DNA of 64,000 nt from CAJCIW01 sp963833965 (GTDB lineage: Bacteria; Chlamydiota; Chlamydiia; Chlamydiales; Rhabdochlamydiaceae), in assembly GCA_963833965.1 (NCBI GenBank), contig CAWHZZ010000002.1, positions 186,001 through 250,000 on the forward strand, written 5' to 3'. Positions 8,386 to 16,978 of this stretch are shown one piece after another. Within the stretch, counting starts at the first letter, position 1. Each line of letters starts with the position of its first letter. The translations under genes and the position numbers were made by a program. The notes beneath the pieces were generated by a model. The model was not told where the DNA came from, made no database searches, and saw nothing but the letters and a program-made list of their open reading frames with translations.

Positions 8386-8500
8386 TCAAAAGATCAACTT
8401 TGGTCGAGAAATATCATTTTCTCGGTTTAATTTCTTGGTGCTGCGAAGAAGTTCGCTATTTTGCCCCCGCGGTGTCTCATGGACACCACTAGGCAAAATA
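8386..8500 (-). ncRNA. Predicted omega (reRNA) guide-RNA scaffold at the tnpB 3' end
   Basis: On the minus strand, 8500-8458 can fold into a nested hairpin: an outer stem TTTTGCC/GGCAAAA and an inner stem GTGGTGTC/GACACCGC around CATG. TnpB guide RNAs are known to be made from the 3' part of tnpB and to run over the transposon end into flanking DNA, which provides the guide. Here the guide would therefore come from sequence at or below about 8392, toward yidD. The structure is seen in the sequence; the function and exact ends are inferred. Confidence 0.45.
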
Positions 8501-9828
8501 CACCAAGCCCATCGCTCTTTAATAAAAGCGAGGTCTGAGCCAGACACTAGCGAAGGATTTTCTCCTTCAATTTTTATTGGAAGGTCTCGCAAGACTTTCC
8601 TCAGCCCGTTGAATGCAGAATTTTCATCCCGAATATGAACGGTTTGACATTGGGGACATTGCCATTGTCTTAGAGAAGGAGCAATTCCTCCTTCCATAAC
8701 ATGGAGGCAGCCACTGCACGTACGAGTTGTTCCTTTTTCCTCAAACTCTAAAAAAGTTTTTCCCGATTTACGAGCTACCCAGGACAGGGTGCTTTTCCAA
8801 CGCCCGATCAAAGATCGGTTGTTCATCGCTCGTCTCATGGAAGTATTGATCCCCTCGCCACTTGGAGTATAGTCTCCGATTGCTACGCAATCGTAGTTTT
8901 TAAAGAGGCGATGAGCGCTGGTAAACATGAACGTCTTGGTCTGTTCTCGGCGTTTATGTAGAGCACTTTTTAAGGCATCATCGTACTTTTTCCATCGCTT
9001 GGAAGGAAGGCAGAACTCTTTTCCTGTTGGATCTCCTTTTTGATCCAAAACAGCAACTCTTTTAACTTTTCTCTTACAACGATCTCTTTTGCTTTTAATT
9101 TCATCGAGGCGTTTATCAAAATTTTTGAGCCATTTGGGAGCTGCAATCTCAATGGCTTTTCCTTGTGTATCGACGCCATAAGCGAGGTTCTTATGATTTG
9201 GATCTAAGGCGAGAATTTTAGAAATGGGCTTTAGAGCTGGGAGTTCTTTTTGGATCGTAAAAATGGCGTAATAATTTCCCAGTTCGTAGTTAATCCGAAG
9301 GTTACGAATGATCTTGTTTTTAAGAAGATGGGCTTCAGTCAGCCTTAGTATAACGGAACGGCGTTTACGGTCCTCTCCCATGCCGAGAGAGAGAATTAAG
9401 GTGTCACCTTCGATCTTGAACCCTTTATTGGGCTCATCATAAAAGAGAGAAAACCATTTTCTTTTCCAGGAGCGAAATTTTGGCCATCCCATCTTCTTGC
9501 CGCGTCGTTTGCCTATTTTAGACTTTTGATGGACCTGGATCGCTTCACTTAGCCTTAAAGCAGTGTTTTTCAGTGGGGAAGAATGAACGACTTTTAAAAA
9601 GGGATTCTCCCCTTTGATTTTAGGAAGTTGATTTCGGAGTCCTCTTTCTGTGTAGAGAATTTTGGACGCCTCTGGATTCCCAGAGATAAATTCTCGCTTT
9701 AACTGTTGCCCTCTTTCCAGAAGATGATTGTATAACCAATTACAAATTCTCGATTGACCGTCAAGTTCGTTTGCGGCTGCAGCATCCACTTCTACTCTCA
9801 ATCTAAGGACTAAATTCTCTTTAGACAT
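8386..9828 (-). CDS. tnpB: TnpB family RNA-guided nuclease (RuvC-like)
   Basis: A 480-residue TnpB. The N-terminal part is helical and basic (wedge/REC-like, residues 1-200). RuvC-I carries Asp about 209 (LALDPNHKN). The zinc finger is CSGC...CPQC (about 371-394), and RuvC-III has Asp about 401 (IRDENSAFNG). In known TnpBs the protein uses a guide RNA from the transposon end to cut the empty donor site and so keep the element. The RuvC-II strand reads VAIGDYTPSGEG, without the usual glutamate; the only acidic cluster in a suitable place is FLEFEEKGT (about 359-367), just before the zinc finger. The start overlaps the tnpA stop by eight bases. The last 45 codons overlap a hairpin region that probably forms the guide-RNA scaffold. 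Confidence 0.9.
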   Translation of the reverse strand: MSKENLVLRLRVEVDAAAANELDGQSRICNWLYNHLLERGQQLKREFISGNPEASKILYTERGLRNQLPKIKGENPFLKVVHSSPLKNTALRLSEAIQVHQKSKIGKRRGKKMGWPKFRSWKRKWFSLFYDEPNKGFKIEGDTLILSLGMGEDRKRRSVILRLTEAHLLKNKIIRNLRINYELGNYYAIFTIQKELPALKPISKILALDPNHKNLAYGVDTQGKAIEIAAPKWLKNFDKRLDEIKSKRDRCKRKVKRVAVLDQKGDPTGKEFCLPSKRWKKYDDALKSALHKRREQTKTFMFTSAHRLFKNYDCVAIGDYTPSGEGINTSMRRAMNNRSLIGRWKSTLSWVARKSGKTFLEFEEKGTTRTCSGCLHVMEGGIAPSLRQWQCPQCQTVHIRDENSAFNGLRKVLRDLPIKIEGENPSLVSGSDLAFIKERWAWCILPSGVHETPRGQNSELLRSTKKLNRENDISRPKLIF

Positions 9829-10441
9829 TTGCTACTGCATTTTGAAGATTGGTCATGAGCTGTTTATTCTTATGGCTTCGAGATCCATAAAGCCTTGCAG
9901 AAAACACTGTGATAATTTCCAGGACATCTTTAGCTAGTTCCTCTTCAAAAGAAGGTTCGTCGCCTTGATTGATGATCACGACTTCGACGTTTTTGACTGC
10001 GCATAGAGAGAAAACGAGCTCTGCTCCAAATCGCAATAGTCGATCTTTATGAGTGAGGACTAAGCGACCGATCTGTCCATTCATAATCTGCTCGAGCAAT
10101 TGCTTTAAGCCGCGCTTATGATAATTCATTCCCGAGCCTAAATCTTTGAGAATTGAGAAAGTCCATCCCTTTGCTGAGCAGTAAATTTCTAGCATATGGA
10201 TTTGTCTTTGTAAATCTTCTTTTTGATCATGGCTTGAGACGCGTGCATAAGCTATAGTTGGGCGATCTGTTGGATTATGACTAAGATCTAAAAGGGGTAG
10301 TTTAGTGATGTCATAGCGGCGTTGGCCGCCTTGTGTTCGATGAGTGGGCGCGATTTTTTTCTTTCGTTCCCAACGTCGAAGGGTTTGGGGAGATACACCT
10401 AACCTGGAAGCTGCTTCTTGGATGCTTAAAAACTTATTCAT
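9821..10441 (-). CDS. tnpA: IS607 family serine recombinase TnpA
   Basis: A 206-residue transposase. An N-terminal MerR-like helix-turn-helix (LSIQEAASRLGVSPQTLRRW) is followed by a small serine-resolvase catalytic domain whose active serine lies in YARVSSHDQ (about residue 69). Conserved arginines in KDRLLRFGAE and the Glu-rich end (FEEELAKDVLEIITVF) fit IS607 transposases. It performs transposition through a serine-recombinase mechanism without target duplication. It is co-transcribed with tnpB, which it overlaps. The length is normal for the family, suggesting an intact gene. Confidence 0.93.
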   Translation of the reverse strand: MNKFLSIQEAASRLGVSPQTLRRWERKKKIAPTHRTQGGQRRYDITKLPLLDLSHNPTDRPTIAYARVSSHDQKEDLQRQIHMLEIYCSAKGWTFSILKDLGSGMNYHKRGLKQLLEQIMNGQIGRLVLTHKDRLLRFGAELVFSLCAVKNVEVVIINQGDEPSFEEELAKDVLEIITVFSARLYGSRSHKNKQLMTNLQNAVANV

Positions 10442-10465
10442 GCTGATAATGTATGATCAACTTTG

Positions 10466-10844
10466 AATAAGTTCAAGAGGAACTGTTACAAGCCCCGATA
10501 TTTTTGTCAGCCAGGAAATGTCGTTAGATCAAATTGTCACTTTGAGCAGTAAAAATGGGCATAATTATCTTTGAGTGGAAGCGATGAAAAGGCAGCTTTC
10601 CATTCCCCAAGGAAATGGTCCGACCTACTTTGTTAAAACGAATGCGAATGCTGTAAAAAGATTTACTCTATAGCAAGAATTTTTCGCCTAGATTCAGTGG
10701 CTCGTACAGTCGGTTATAGAGAAAGTCGCGCGGGACAAGCAAAATTTAATCTAAGTTTTGACTCCATATTCCCACAGATGCCATTTAGGAATTGCATAAC
10801 CACTAGAGCGAAGGTGAATTCTAAGAATCCTTAACTCTCACTAA
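10466..10844. other. Non-coding gap upstream of the IS607 element
   Basis: About 380 bases without a convincing gene. Short frames beginning near 10,528 (MSLDQIVTLSSKNGHNYL) and near 10,584 (MKRQLSIPQGNGPTYFVKT) have a coding flavour but stop after 18 and about 29 codons, so they may be debris of an older gene or insertion sequence. No tRNA, terminator or repeated sequence was seen. The gap separates the transposon from the 3' end of the decarboxylase gene. Confidence 0.4.
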
Positions 10845-12536
10845 TCATCGCGGAGGAACCATTGCATGAAGGGAGTTATCCACGGGGGCAGTGGTTAATT
10901 TTTCATACCTTAACTCAAAAGCGGCTTTAGCGCTGGAGATCGTTTCCAACATTTCTTCAATGGTTTCTTCATCGTAATGAAGGGAAGTTGGATGTATTAA
11001 GAGGGCTGGGAAGACTTTTTCATGAATGTCTGTTCTCGAGTATTTTGGAATGAACCCAATGATCGGATATCTGAGTGTTGTTTCTTCAAAAGGAGCGTAC
11101 CAGAATTCATTTATCAAAGCATAGCAATCTCTAATATAATTTTGTTGCTCTTCATCCGAAGAATTTTGTAAACGATCCCAAGATATTTTTGGGTTAAAGT
11201 GAGGTTTTAATACAATTTCCCAACCCCGTGAATTTTCATTTAGTATTTCGAAGTGATTGTTATAGTTTTCTCGAATTTTGCGCTTGAAAACTTCACAAAC
11301 CTCAAGTTGATAGATAACAAATTGCCTTAACCCATCTAACCCCATTCTTCTGATGGCAATCCAAATGGAGACAATAGGAAGTGACGAACGAGAATTTTCA
11401 AAGGTCTGTCGTAGTGGCTCCAGCTCCCCAAAAAAAGGATCCTCTGGGGGACAATAACCGTTCGATGTTATCCCGAGTAAATTCGCAGAATCTTTTGTAA
11501 TATACACCCCAGCCGCGTATGGGCAAAACCCAGTTTTATGAAAGTCGGCGGCAAATGAATCGGCATATTCAATGGCCGAAATTTTAGAGAATACAGAGCG
11601 AATTTTTTCTTGCACATTCGGATGGGCTCCGCTGTTGGACAGATCAGATAGATTATCTTTGAAAGCTAGCCAGGTCCAAGTAATTACAGAATCTACATGA
11701 AGATACGGTGCGTAGTTTAGCTGATTGGTTTTAACAACTTCATCAATTATTTTTTTTATTGAAAAGATAGGATCAGGAACTAGGTTAATAGTTACGCCTG
11801 CCACTGCAATGACTGCAGCTACTTTCTTGCCTTGCGAAATGGCATGATCTAATTTTTTTTTAAAGATTTCTAAATCAATTTCCCCTGTTGGGCAGGTGGC
11901 AACACGTATACAGTTTTCTGAGTTGATTCCTAAGTAATTACAAACATGTTCAATGGAAAAATGAGCAGTCGCTGAACAGAAAACAACATATTCATCCATT
12001 TTTTGAGGATTTTTGCCTCCCGCGCGTCCAATGCCGCATCTGATCGCGTAAGCAATAGCCTGCTTTCCCCCCGTGACGACAAATCCATCGGCATGAGGCC
12101 ATCCAACTAAATCTCCTAACATTCCTACAATTTTTTTTTCGTAGAGACATAGCTTCCCAGAAATAAAATCCCAACAGGGATTAGAGTTGTAAAGACTTGC
12201 TATTGTCAATGCAGCAACGGAGTCAAATAAAGGAGAAGGGATAATATTAAAGGCGGCAGTTGGATCCTGATGTCGAATACAACCGCTCAACATATCATTA
12301 AACTCTAAGATCACTTCATCAGTACTGATGCCTTTTTGATTGATTCTGATATTTTTGAGTTCTTCTTGATAGCTAAATCTGCTATTTAATTTCCTTCTAG
12401 ATGCGCTGCGTTCTTGAATGTCGCCTTTTGTTTCATTATGGAAGAGCTTGATTTTTTCTAGAAGGGTGGTAAAATTATCTTCTGTTCTGTCTAGAAATTC
12501 TCCGGGATGCTTTTTACTGAATGGAATTAATGGCAT
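10845..12536 (-). CDS. PLP-dependent group II amino-acid decarboxylase
   Basis: A 563-residue fold-type I PLP enzyme of the glutamate/aromatic amino-acid decarboxylase group. Visible family features are GFVVTGGKQAIAYAIR (phosphate-binding turn), the cofactor-stacking His in ATAHFSIEHV (about 192), the Asp that pairs with the pyridine nitrogen in HVDSV (about 282), and the Schiff-base lysine in DFHKTGFCPYAAG (about 334). The substrate cannot be read from sequence; candidates are glutamate, aspartate or an aromatic amino acid. It follows an MHS-type transporter gene on the same strand, with 82 bases between. Together they look like an amino-acid uptake/decarboxylation module that could consume protons or supply an amine. 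Neither gene belongs to the chlamydial core, so transfer is likely. Confidence 0.85.
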   Translation of the reverse strand: MPLIPFSKKHPGEFLDRTEDNFTTLLEKIKLFHNETKGDIQERSASRRKLNSRFSYQEELKNIRINQKGISTDEVILEFNDMLSGCIRHQDPTAAFNIIPSPLFDSVAALTIASLYNSNPCWDFISGKLCLYEKKIVGMLGDLVGWPHADGFVVTGGKQAIAYAIRCGIGRAGGKNPQKMDEYVVFCSATAHFSIEHVCNYLGINSENCIRVATCPTGEIDLEIFKKKLDHAISQGKKVAAVIAVAGVTINLVPDPIFSIKKIIDEVVKTNQLNYAPYLHVDSVITWTWLAFKDNLSDLSNSGAHPNVQEKIRSVFSKISAIEYADSFAADFHKTGFCPYAAGVYITKDSANLLGITSNGYCPPEDPFFGELEPLRQTFENSRSSLPIVSIWIAIRRMGLDGLRQFVIYQLEVCEVFKRKIRENYNNHFEILNENSRGWEIVLKPHFNPKISWDRLQNSSDEEQQNYIRDCYALINEFWYAPFEETTLRYPIIGFIPKYSRTDIHEKVFPALLIHPTSLHYDEETIEEMLETISSAKAAFELRYEKLTTAPVDNSLHAMVPPR

Positions 12537-12618
12537 ATTGAAGGTTTCATTTTGGCAAAAAGAGTGTAAAGATTAACGTGTTGATAAATAAATTGCAATG
12601 TTTTCTTTAGGCGTAAAA

Positions 12619-13902
12619 TTATTTTTGATGGTCTTCTTTTAATAATTTGATTTTCGCGCAAGACGCCATTGAAATTATACAGCTTGCAAGTGCGATCCAA
12701 ATAAAAAGGCTGAAATTTTTTTCTACATTTATGAAATAAAAAGAAATTAGGCTGGTCAAACCTCCTATAACTCCATCAGCCATGTTAAAACTCAGGCCTA
12801 CGCAAGTGTAACGAACATGAGTGGGGAATAGATGTGCAATAAAATACGGCCAAATTGCCGTAAGGCAAGAAACGCAGAGGGCAATTAATCCAATTACAAA
12901 CATTGTATCCCATCCTGGCTGACTAATGGCAATATGTAGCGGATATAGGAGAGCTATCACGCAAAGGCATGCGACGATTGCGAGACGTAGCACGCCAAAC
13001 TTTTCAGCTAATAGGCCATAGAATGGCAATGGAAGTGTTGTAATCGAAAGAAGAATAATGGTTGTTAATAGTCCCTGTTCATTGCTCACTCCACTTGAAC
13101 GAAAAAAATAGATAGGAAAAATAACTGCAATAAAATGGTAACATACCGTCTGCATTGCGCCAAAAATCCCACCCCTCACTATTCTGCCCCAATATCCTTG
13201 AAAGGCTTTCCAGATGGGGGCTCGTGTGATTTTGTGATGAGTGGATAGTTCAAGGAATGAGTCTGTCTCATGTAGTCTTGCCCTAAGCCAAATCCCGAAA
13301 AGCCCTATAATACCTCCTATGATAAATGAGGTTCGCCAGCCTAAATTGGGATACGTCTCAACCGGAAAATGTTTTGCAAGAAAATAACCTTCAATTGCTG
13401 CCACAATGGCCCCAATTTGAATGCCGAAACCAGCAAAACTCGTTGTGAATTTTCTATTTTCTGTACCGGCTTCGTATAAGTAACAAAAGGCGCCTGGAAC
13501 TTCCCCACCGGAAGGAAAAGTTTGAGCTATCCGGAGGAATGCTAACAAAATCGGTGCAAGAACCCCGACTTTGTCATAAGTTGGGATAAATCCCATCAGA
13601 AATGTTGATCCAGCCATCACCATGAGTGAGCTGATAAATGCTTTTTTTCTACCGACTCTGTCTCCTAATCGACCAAAAAAAACTCCTCCTAGAGGTCGAA
13701 ATATAAACCCAATAGCATAAAAGGCGATGATGAACAAAAGGTTAAATGAAGTGCCTTCTTGGCCGAAAAACCGTTCCGACAGGACTGGCGACCAAAAGAT
13801 ATATAAGTAGAAATCATAGATTTCAAGAATGTTTCCAAATGTAATTGCGAAAATTACATATTTCTGAGTTTTGTTTAGTGAAAGCCCAAGAATTTTTTTC
13901 AT
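12619..13902 (-). CDS. MFS transporter, metabolite:H+ symporter (MHS/ProP-like)
   Basis: A 427-residue inner-membrane protein with about 12 membrane segments. It carries the major facilitator signature between segments 2 and 3 (GRLGDRVGRKKAF) and the MHS-family features FRPLGGVFFG and FPSGGEVPGA, as in proline/betaine (ProP) and dicarboxylate symporters. It lies upstream of, and probably in one transcript with, the PLP decarboxylase, so it may import the amino-acid substrate or exchange it for the amine. The precise substrate is unknown. It is placed between the IS607 element and the DUF155 gene, in a block missing from the Chlamydia core order. Confidence 0.85.
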   Translation of the reverse strand: MKKILGLSLNKTQKYVIFAITFGNILEIYDFYLYIFWSPVLSERFFGQEGTSFNLLFIIAFYAIGFIFRPLGGVFFGRLGDRVGRKKAFISSLMVMAGSTFLMGFIPTYDKVGVLAPILLAFLRIAQTFPSGGEVPGAFCYLYEAGTENRKFTTSFAGFGIQIGAIVAAIEGYFLAKHFPVETYPNLGWRTSFIIGGIIGLFGIWLRARLHETDSFLELSTHHKITRAPIWKAFQGYWGRIVRGGIFGAMQTVCYHFIAVIFPIYFFRSSGVSNEQGLLTTIILLSITTLPLPFYGLLAEKFGVLRLAIVACLCVIALLYPLHIAISQPGWDTMFVIGLIALCVSCLTAIWPYFIAHLFPTHVRYTCVGLSFNMADGVIGGLTSLISFYFINVEKNFSLFIWIALASCIISMASCAKIKLLKEDHQK

Positions 13903-14005
13903 TCTTAAAATTCGGGATTTTGGATGCAGATAGCTTTTTTATATTGCAGCGTTCTCCTTTTATCAAGCTGAAAAGCTGGAGGAACCGTTTTAGGAGACTG
14001 CAGAG

Positions 14006-14800
14006 CTAAATCAAGTGGAAGAGGTCGCGTAGCAGGGTGAGAGTGACCTCGATGAAGATCAAGAGGATCACGATCGTTTCGAGGCGGGATGTGTGCTGGT
14101 GGTTGAGCTCGCTGGAGAGGATCTCGAAGAGCTCGTGGATGACGTTGAGGCGTTTGTTGAGGACCTCGACGCGCTTGGTGACGTCGAGATAGTGGGCGGT
14201 GCGCCTGTAGAACGGTTCGAGTTCTGGATAGTTCCAGAAGAATTCTGGGGTGTCGAGGATTTCGCTGTGAAGGTTGATGAAGTTGCGTTCGATAAAGATC
14301 TCGCCCATTTTTTGGGAGATCTCTTTGCGGGAGAGGGAAATTTTGCCTTTCTTAGCGAGGTCGGTCGGGAGTTTTTTTGTGTTATCGATGGTCTTTTGGA
14401 TCAATTCTTCGAAGGTCGACAGTTTCACAGATTGGGCAATGCCATGGGAGATCGCGAGTTTGGTCAGCGTGCTTTTGTTGTGGAGGAAGATTTCGTCTTC
14501 TTCGATTTTGATCGTATCGCCATAGGTGAAAGTGAACTCGTCGAGCTCGGCTTTGTTTAAGGGCTCTTTCTCAAACTCTTTGAGGGACTGCAGGATTTCT
14601 TTCTCTTCTTCTTCGCTAAATTCCCAGCAAACGACCGAGCCGTATGAGAAGTAAAAAATGTCTCCTTTGGTGTGCTTGTCTTCTTTGATTTGAATGTGGA
14701 TGACGTCGCGAAAAAGCTGTGTCGAACCCAGCCTTTGCAGATATTGGAATAGACGGGGAATATCGTATGAGGAAGCGGTGCAATAACAGGTACAGCGCAT
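14006..14800 (-). CDS. RMD1/YagE (DUF155) family protein
   Basis: A 264-residue protein with the DUF155 pattern: an N-terminal domain containing DIFYFSYGSVVCWEFSEEEE, a central helical region (NFINLHSEILDTPEFFWNYP, a typical DUF155 stretch), and a C-terminal hydrophobic anchor (TIVILLIFIEVTLTLLRDL). Eukaryotic RMD1 relatives sit in mitochondrial or other membranes; the bacterial role is not known. Its place between yidD and recO matches the chlamydial core order (CT472, from memory). The coding strand is biased in the same way as the LysM gene. Confidence 0.8.
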   Translation of the reverse strand: MRCTCYCTASSYDIPRLFQYLQRLGSTQLFRDVIHIQIKEDKHTKGDIFYFSYGSVVCWEFSEEEEKEILQSLKEFEKEPLNKAELDEFTFTYGDTIKIEEDEIFLHNKSTLTKLAISHGIAQSVKLSTFEELIQKTIDNTKKLPTDLAKKGKISLSRKEISQKMGEIFIERNFINLHSEILDTPEFFWNYPELEPFYRRTAHYLDVTKRVEVLNKRLNVIHELFEILSSELNHQHTSRLETIVILLIFIEVTLTLLRDLFHLI

Positions 14801-14910
14801 AGGTTTGGTTATACTGCATTGGCCATTAAAAAGGAAATTTTGAGTTTCTCAAAAAAACTTGACCGTCTTTCTAAACCAATGCTATTCTCGTGTTCTTGCT
14901 TTGGAGGCAA

Positions 14911-16272
14911 ATGTTTGTCTTTGCTTATCCTGAAGATGTTCAGCACATTTTTTATTTTGACACAGCTGGAAATAAATATCTTGCTCGAGGCGGAACCCTA
15001 GCATGGCGCATCAATAATCCTGGACTAATCCAAAGTCGCAACCGAGTGGCAAAAAAGAACGGATCAATAGGTAATTGTTGTGGTTATGCCATTTTTCCCA
15101 ATCCCGAGCAAGGCAGGCATGCTTTAGGGGATTGGCTTCTCTTGAAGAAATACTTCAATTCTACGTTAAAAACCATTGGCAAGCACTATCAACCTGAAAA
15201 TCCAGAGGCTTTTGTATCAAGATTAGTTGCGCTAAATGACCTTCCAACCAATCAAAAAATCAAAGATTTTCCAAAACAGGACTTCGAGGTCTTAAGAAAG
15301 GCAATTGAAAAAGTGTGTCTTTTTGTTGCGCAAGGCAGCGAGGAATTTTTCCTTCTTCCTAAAATCGATGGAAAAATAGAAAACAAGCCTGGAAATGAGG
15401 ATTTATATCTTGTTGGTGGAGATATCATTCTTACAAAAACGGAAACAATAGCTTGGATTAAATCTTACCGTCTCGATGCAGCTGTTGTCCATGAACCCAA
15501 TGGTCACATCCATTTGCGATCACGCCCTCATCACTCATTTTGGCATGTAAAAATACAATCCCTAACTAAAAGTGAGTTGCCACAGGAAGAACCCATCTCC
15601 ACGATTGCAAGAACAGTTGGTCAAAATAAATCAATGCAATGTATCTGGGGATTTATTAATGGAATGTCTAACAATAGGAAGAGGGCTTTACACTCCGCGG
15701 AAATAATTTCCGAAGTAGCCGGAGGAGAGGCTGTCATCTCTTTGCCGAACGATACTCAATATGTTGTTGATGTACTTGCTATACTTGCGCAAAAAGGCTC
15801 TATTGACACACCTACAATTTTTTTGGCTGCGCGCTTTTTCCATTACTTACTAGCCTTACAAGAAAAAAACCCGAATAAGCCCATTGTCATTTTTGCTTAT
15901 AGTCAAGGCGCCATCATTTGCGAGCGTGCACTGCAGCTCTTAAAGCTTCCGGAAAGAGAAAAGCTAAGAATTTTTTCCTTGGGTGGTGGTTCATTTATTG
16001 CACCCGGACAAAGTCATCCAGAATCTCACAACTATGCCAGCGCTGCTGATCTCGTGTGCCGTTTGGGATCCCCTAATCTCCAAATTCTAGCTCTGGAAAA
16101 ATACGCAGCTCAAAAAAAGGGCATTTCGAATGAAGAACTGCTTCGAAATCTAGCAATGAGAGATGCTTTATTGCAGATAGACTCGTTAAATTCGACCCTA
16201 GTGCAAAAATATGCAGAACAAAGACGTCAACACTACGAAAAAGAATTTGAAAAAATCCGTTCCGTAATGTAA
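14911..16272 (+). CDS. Lysozyme-like / alpha/beta-hydrolase fusion, toxin- or effector-like, frameshifted at the 3' end
   Basis: About 453 residues from ATG 14911, which has TGGAGG four bases upstream. Residues 17-130 resemble phage P5/lysozyme-like domains (FYFDTAGNKYL, WRINNPGLIQ, YAIFPNPEQGRHALGDWLL, TIGKHYQPENPEAFVSRL). A middle segment has DIILTKTETIAWIKSYRLDA and HIHLRSRPHH. The C-terminal half is a serine hydrolase with FAYSQGA (Ser about 331) and a later NYASAADLV with the expected acid. It lacks a signal peptide, like many contact-delivered toxins. The frame ends at a TAA after a run of six A (16250-16255). In another frame the protein would continue NPFRNVTILDPDPDSSFEHA and so on to a TAG at 16377-16379, five bases before the next gene. 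A one-base loss in the run, or slippage, is therefore likely. Confidence 0.7.
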   Translation: MFVFAYPEDVQHIFYFDTAGNKYLARGGTLAWRINNPGLIQSRNRVAKKNGSIGNCCGYAIFPNPEQGRHALGDWLLLKKYFNSTLKTIGKHYQPENPEAFVSRLVALNDLPTNQKIKDFPKQDFEVLRKAIEKVCLFVAQGSEEFFLLPKIDGKIENKPGNEDLYLVGGDIILTKTETIAWIKSYRLDAAVVHEPNGHIHLRSRPHHSFWHVKIQSLTKSELPQEEPISTIARTVGQNKSMQCIWGFINGMSNNRKRALHSAEIISEVAGGEAVISLPNDTQYVVDVLAILAQKGSIDTPTIFLAARFFHYLLALQEKNPNKPIVIFAYSQGAIICERALQLLKLPEREKLRIFSLGGGSFIAPGQSHPESHNYASAADLVCRLGSPNLQILALEKYAAQKKGISNEELLRNLAMRDALLQIDSLNSTLVQKYAEQRRQHYEKEFEKIRSVM

Positions 16273-16384
16273 CAATTCTAGACCCTGATCCTGATAGCTC
16301 TTTTGAACATGCTTTCGAAACCGGATGTTATCAAACTGTAATACAAAAAATTATTGCAAAATACCAAGCCTCGGGGTAGGGCGC

Positions 16385-16729
16385 ATGACATCAAATTGTA
16401 CATTACCTGCAAAAGCTCATTGGTCACGATATTGGGCGACTATAATAACGTTAATTTATATAATTCTGTTTTTTCCGTTATTGGCAGTGGTAGTTTGCTC
16501 TACTTTGATTGCTTATGAGACCTTTTTGCTATATCATGCTATACTGAAGACAATAGTGTATTGTGGTTTTCTGTTTTCATTGCCTGCTAGTATTTTTTAT
16601 ATGTGGTTAAGTTATAAAAAACATCATTACAAACAACTCTATGTCACAAGTATGTTGCCGGTCTTTGCGTTTCTAATCTGTGATCTCGCAGACTGGTGTT
16701 TTGACATCTTGCTTAACCCTTGGCATTAA
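16385..16729 (+). CDS. Small polytopic membrane protein; candidate immunity partner
   Basis: A 114-residue protein starting at ATG 16385 behind a GGGGTAGGG ribosome-binding stretch. It has three strongly hydrophobic segments (ATIITLIYIILFFPLLAVVV, TIVYCGFLFSLPASIFYMWL, LYVTSMLPVFAFLICDL). No family was recognised. It starts five bases after the shifted-frame stop of the lysozyme/lipase-like gene, so the two were probably one operon. Toxins that attack membranes or cell wall are often paired with small membrane proteins that protect the producer, so an immunity role is possible. That is inferred from context only. Confidence 0.55.
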   Translation: MTSNCTLPAKAHWSRYWATIITLIYIILFFPLLAVVVCSTLIAYETFLLYHAILKTIVYCGFLFSLPASIFYMWLSYKKHHYKQLYVTSMLPVFAFLICDLADWCFDILLNPWH

Positions 16730-16896
16730 GACCAGTCTGGATTCAACTTATGTGGAATTAGTGACATACAAACCCCTTCCTGGTTAAATTTATTTTTTAC
16801 ATCGTATCGAGATATTTAAAGTGCATCTCTTACACGCGCTTGATTTTTCCTTGATGGGATTTGAACGAAAAAGTAAGATACTCTCTTTCTTCTTAT

Positions 16897-16978
16897 GCGA
16901 GAGTGGCGGAATTGGTAGACGCGCTACTTTGAGGTGGTAGTGGGGTTTCTCGTAGGGGTTCGAGTCCCCTCTCTCGCA
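16897..16978 (+). tRNA. tRNA-Leu (anticodon GAG)
   Basis: A class II tRNA with a long variable arm. The acceptor stem GCGAGAG pairs with CTCTCGC, followed by the discriminator A. The anticodon stem is CTACT/GGTAG with loop TTGAGGT, giving anticodon GAG, which reads CUC and CUU leucine codons. The T-arm GGGGTTCGAGTCCCC is canonical. The opposite strand of this gene encodes the last residues of the winged-helix protein, so it is a likely boundary of an inserted block. Confidence 0.95.

Larger units (their letters stand above)
8386..10465 (-). mobile_element. IS607-type transposon (tnpA + tnpB)
   Basis: A compact element made of a MerR-like serine recombinase gene (tnpA) overlapping a tnpB nuclease gene, the defining pair of the IS607 family. 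These elements have no terminal inverted repeats and make no target duplication, so the ends can only be estimated. An 11-base direct repeat, GATCAACTTTG, occurs at 8392-8402 and again at 10455-10465 just outside tnpA, which may mark the ends or the recombination core. Both frames are full length, so the element looks potentially active. It sits between yidD and the decarboxylase/transporter pair. Confidence 0.8.

Noticed and set aside
10528..10676. Two short frames upstream of the IS607 element as small genes
   Set aside because: Both are under 35 codons, lack recognisable domains and clear ribosome-binding sites, and may be debris.
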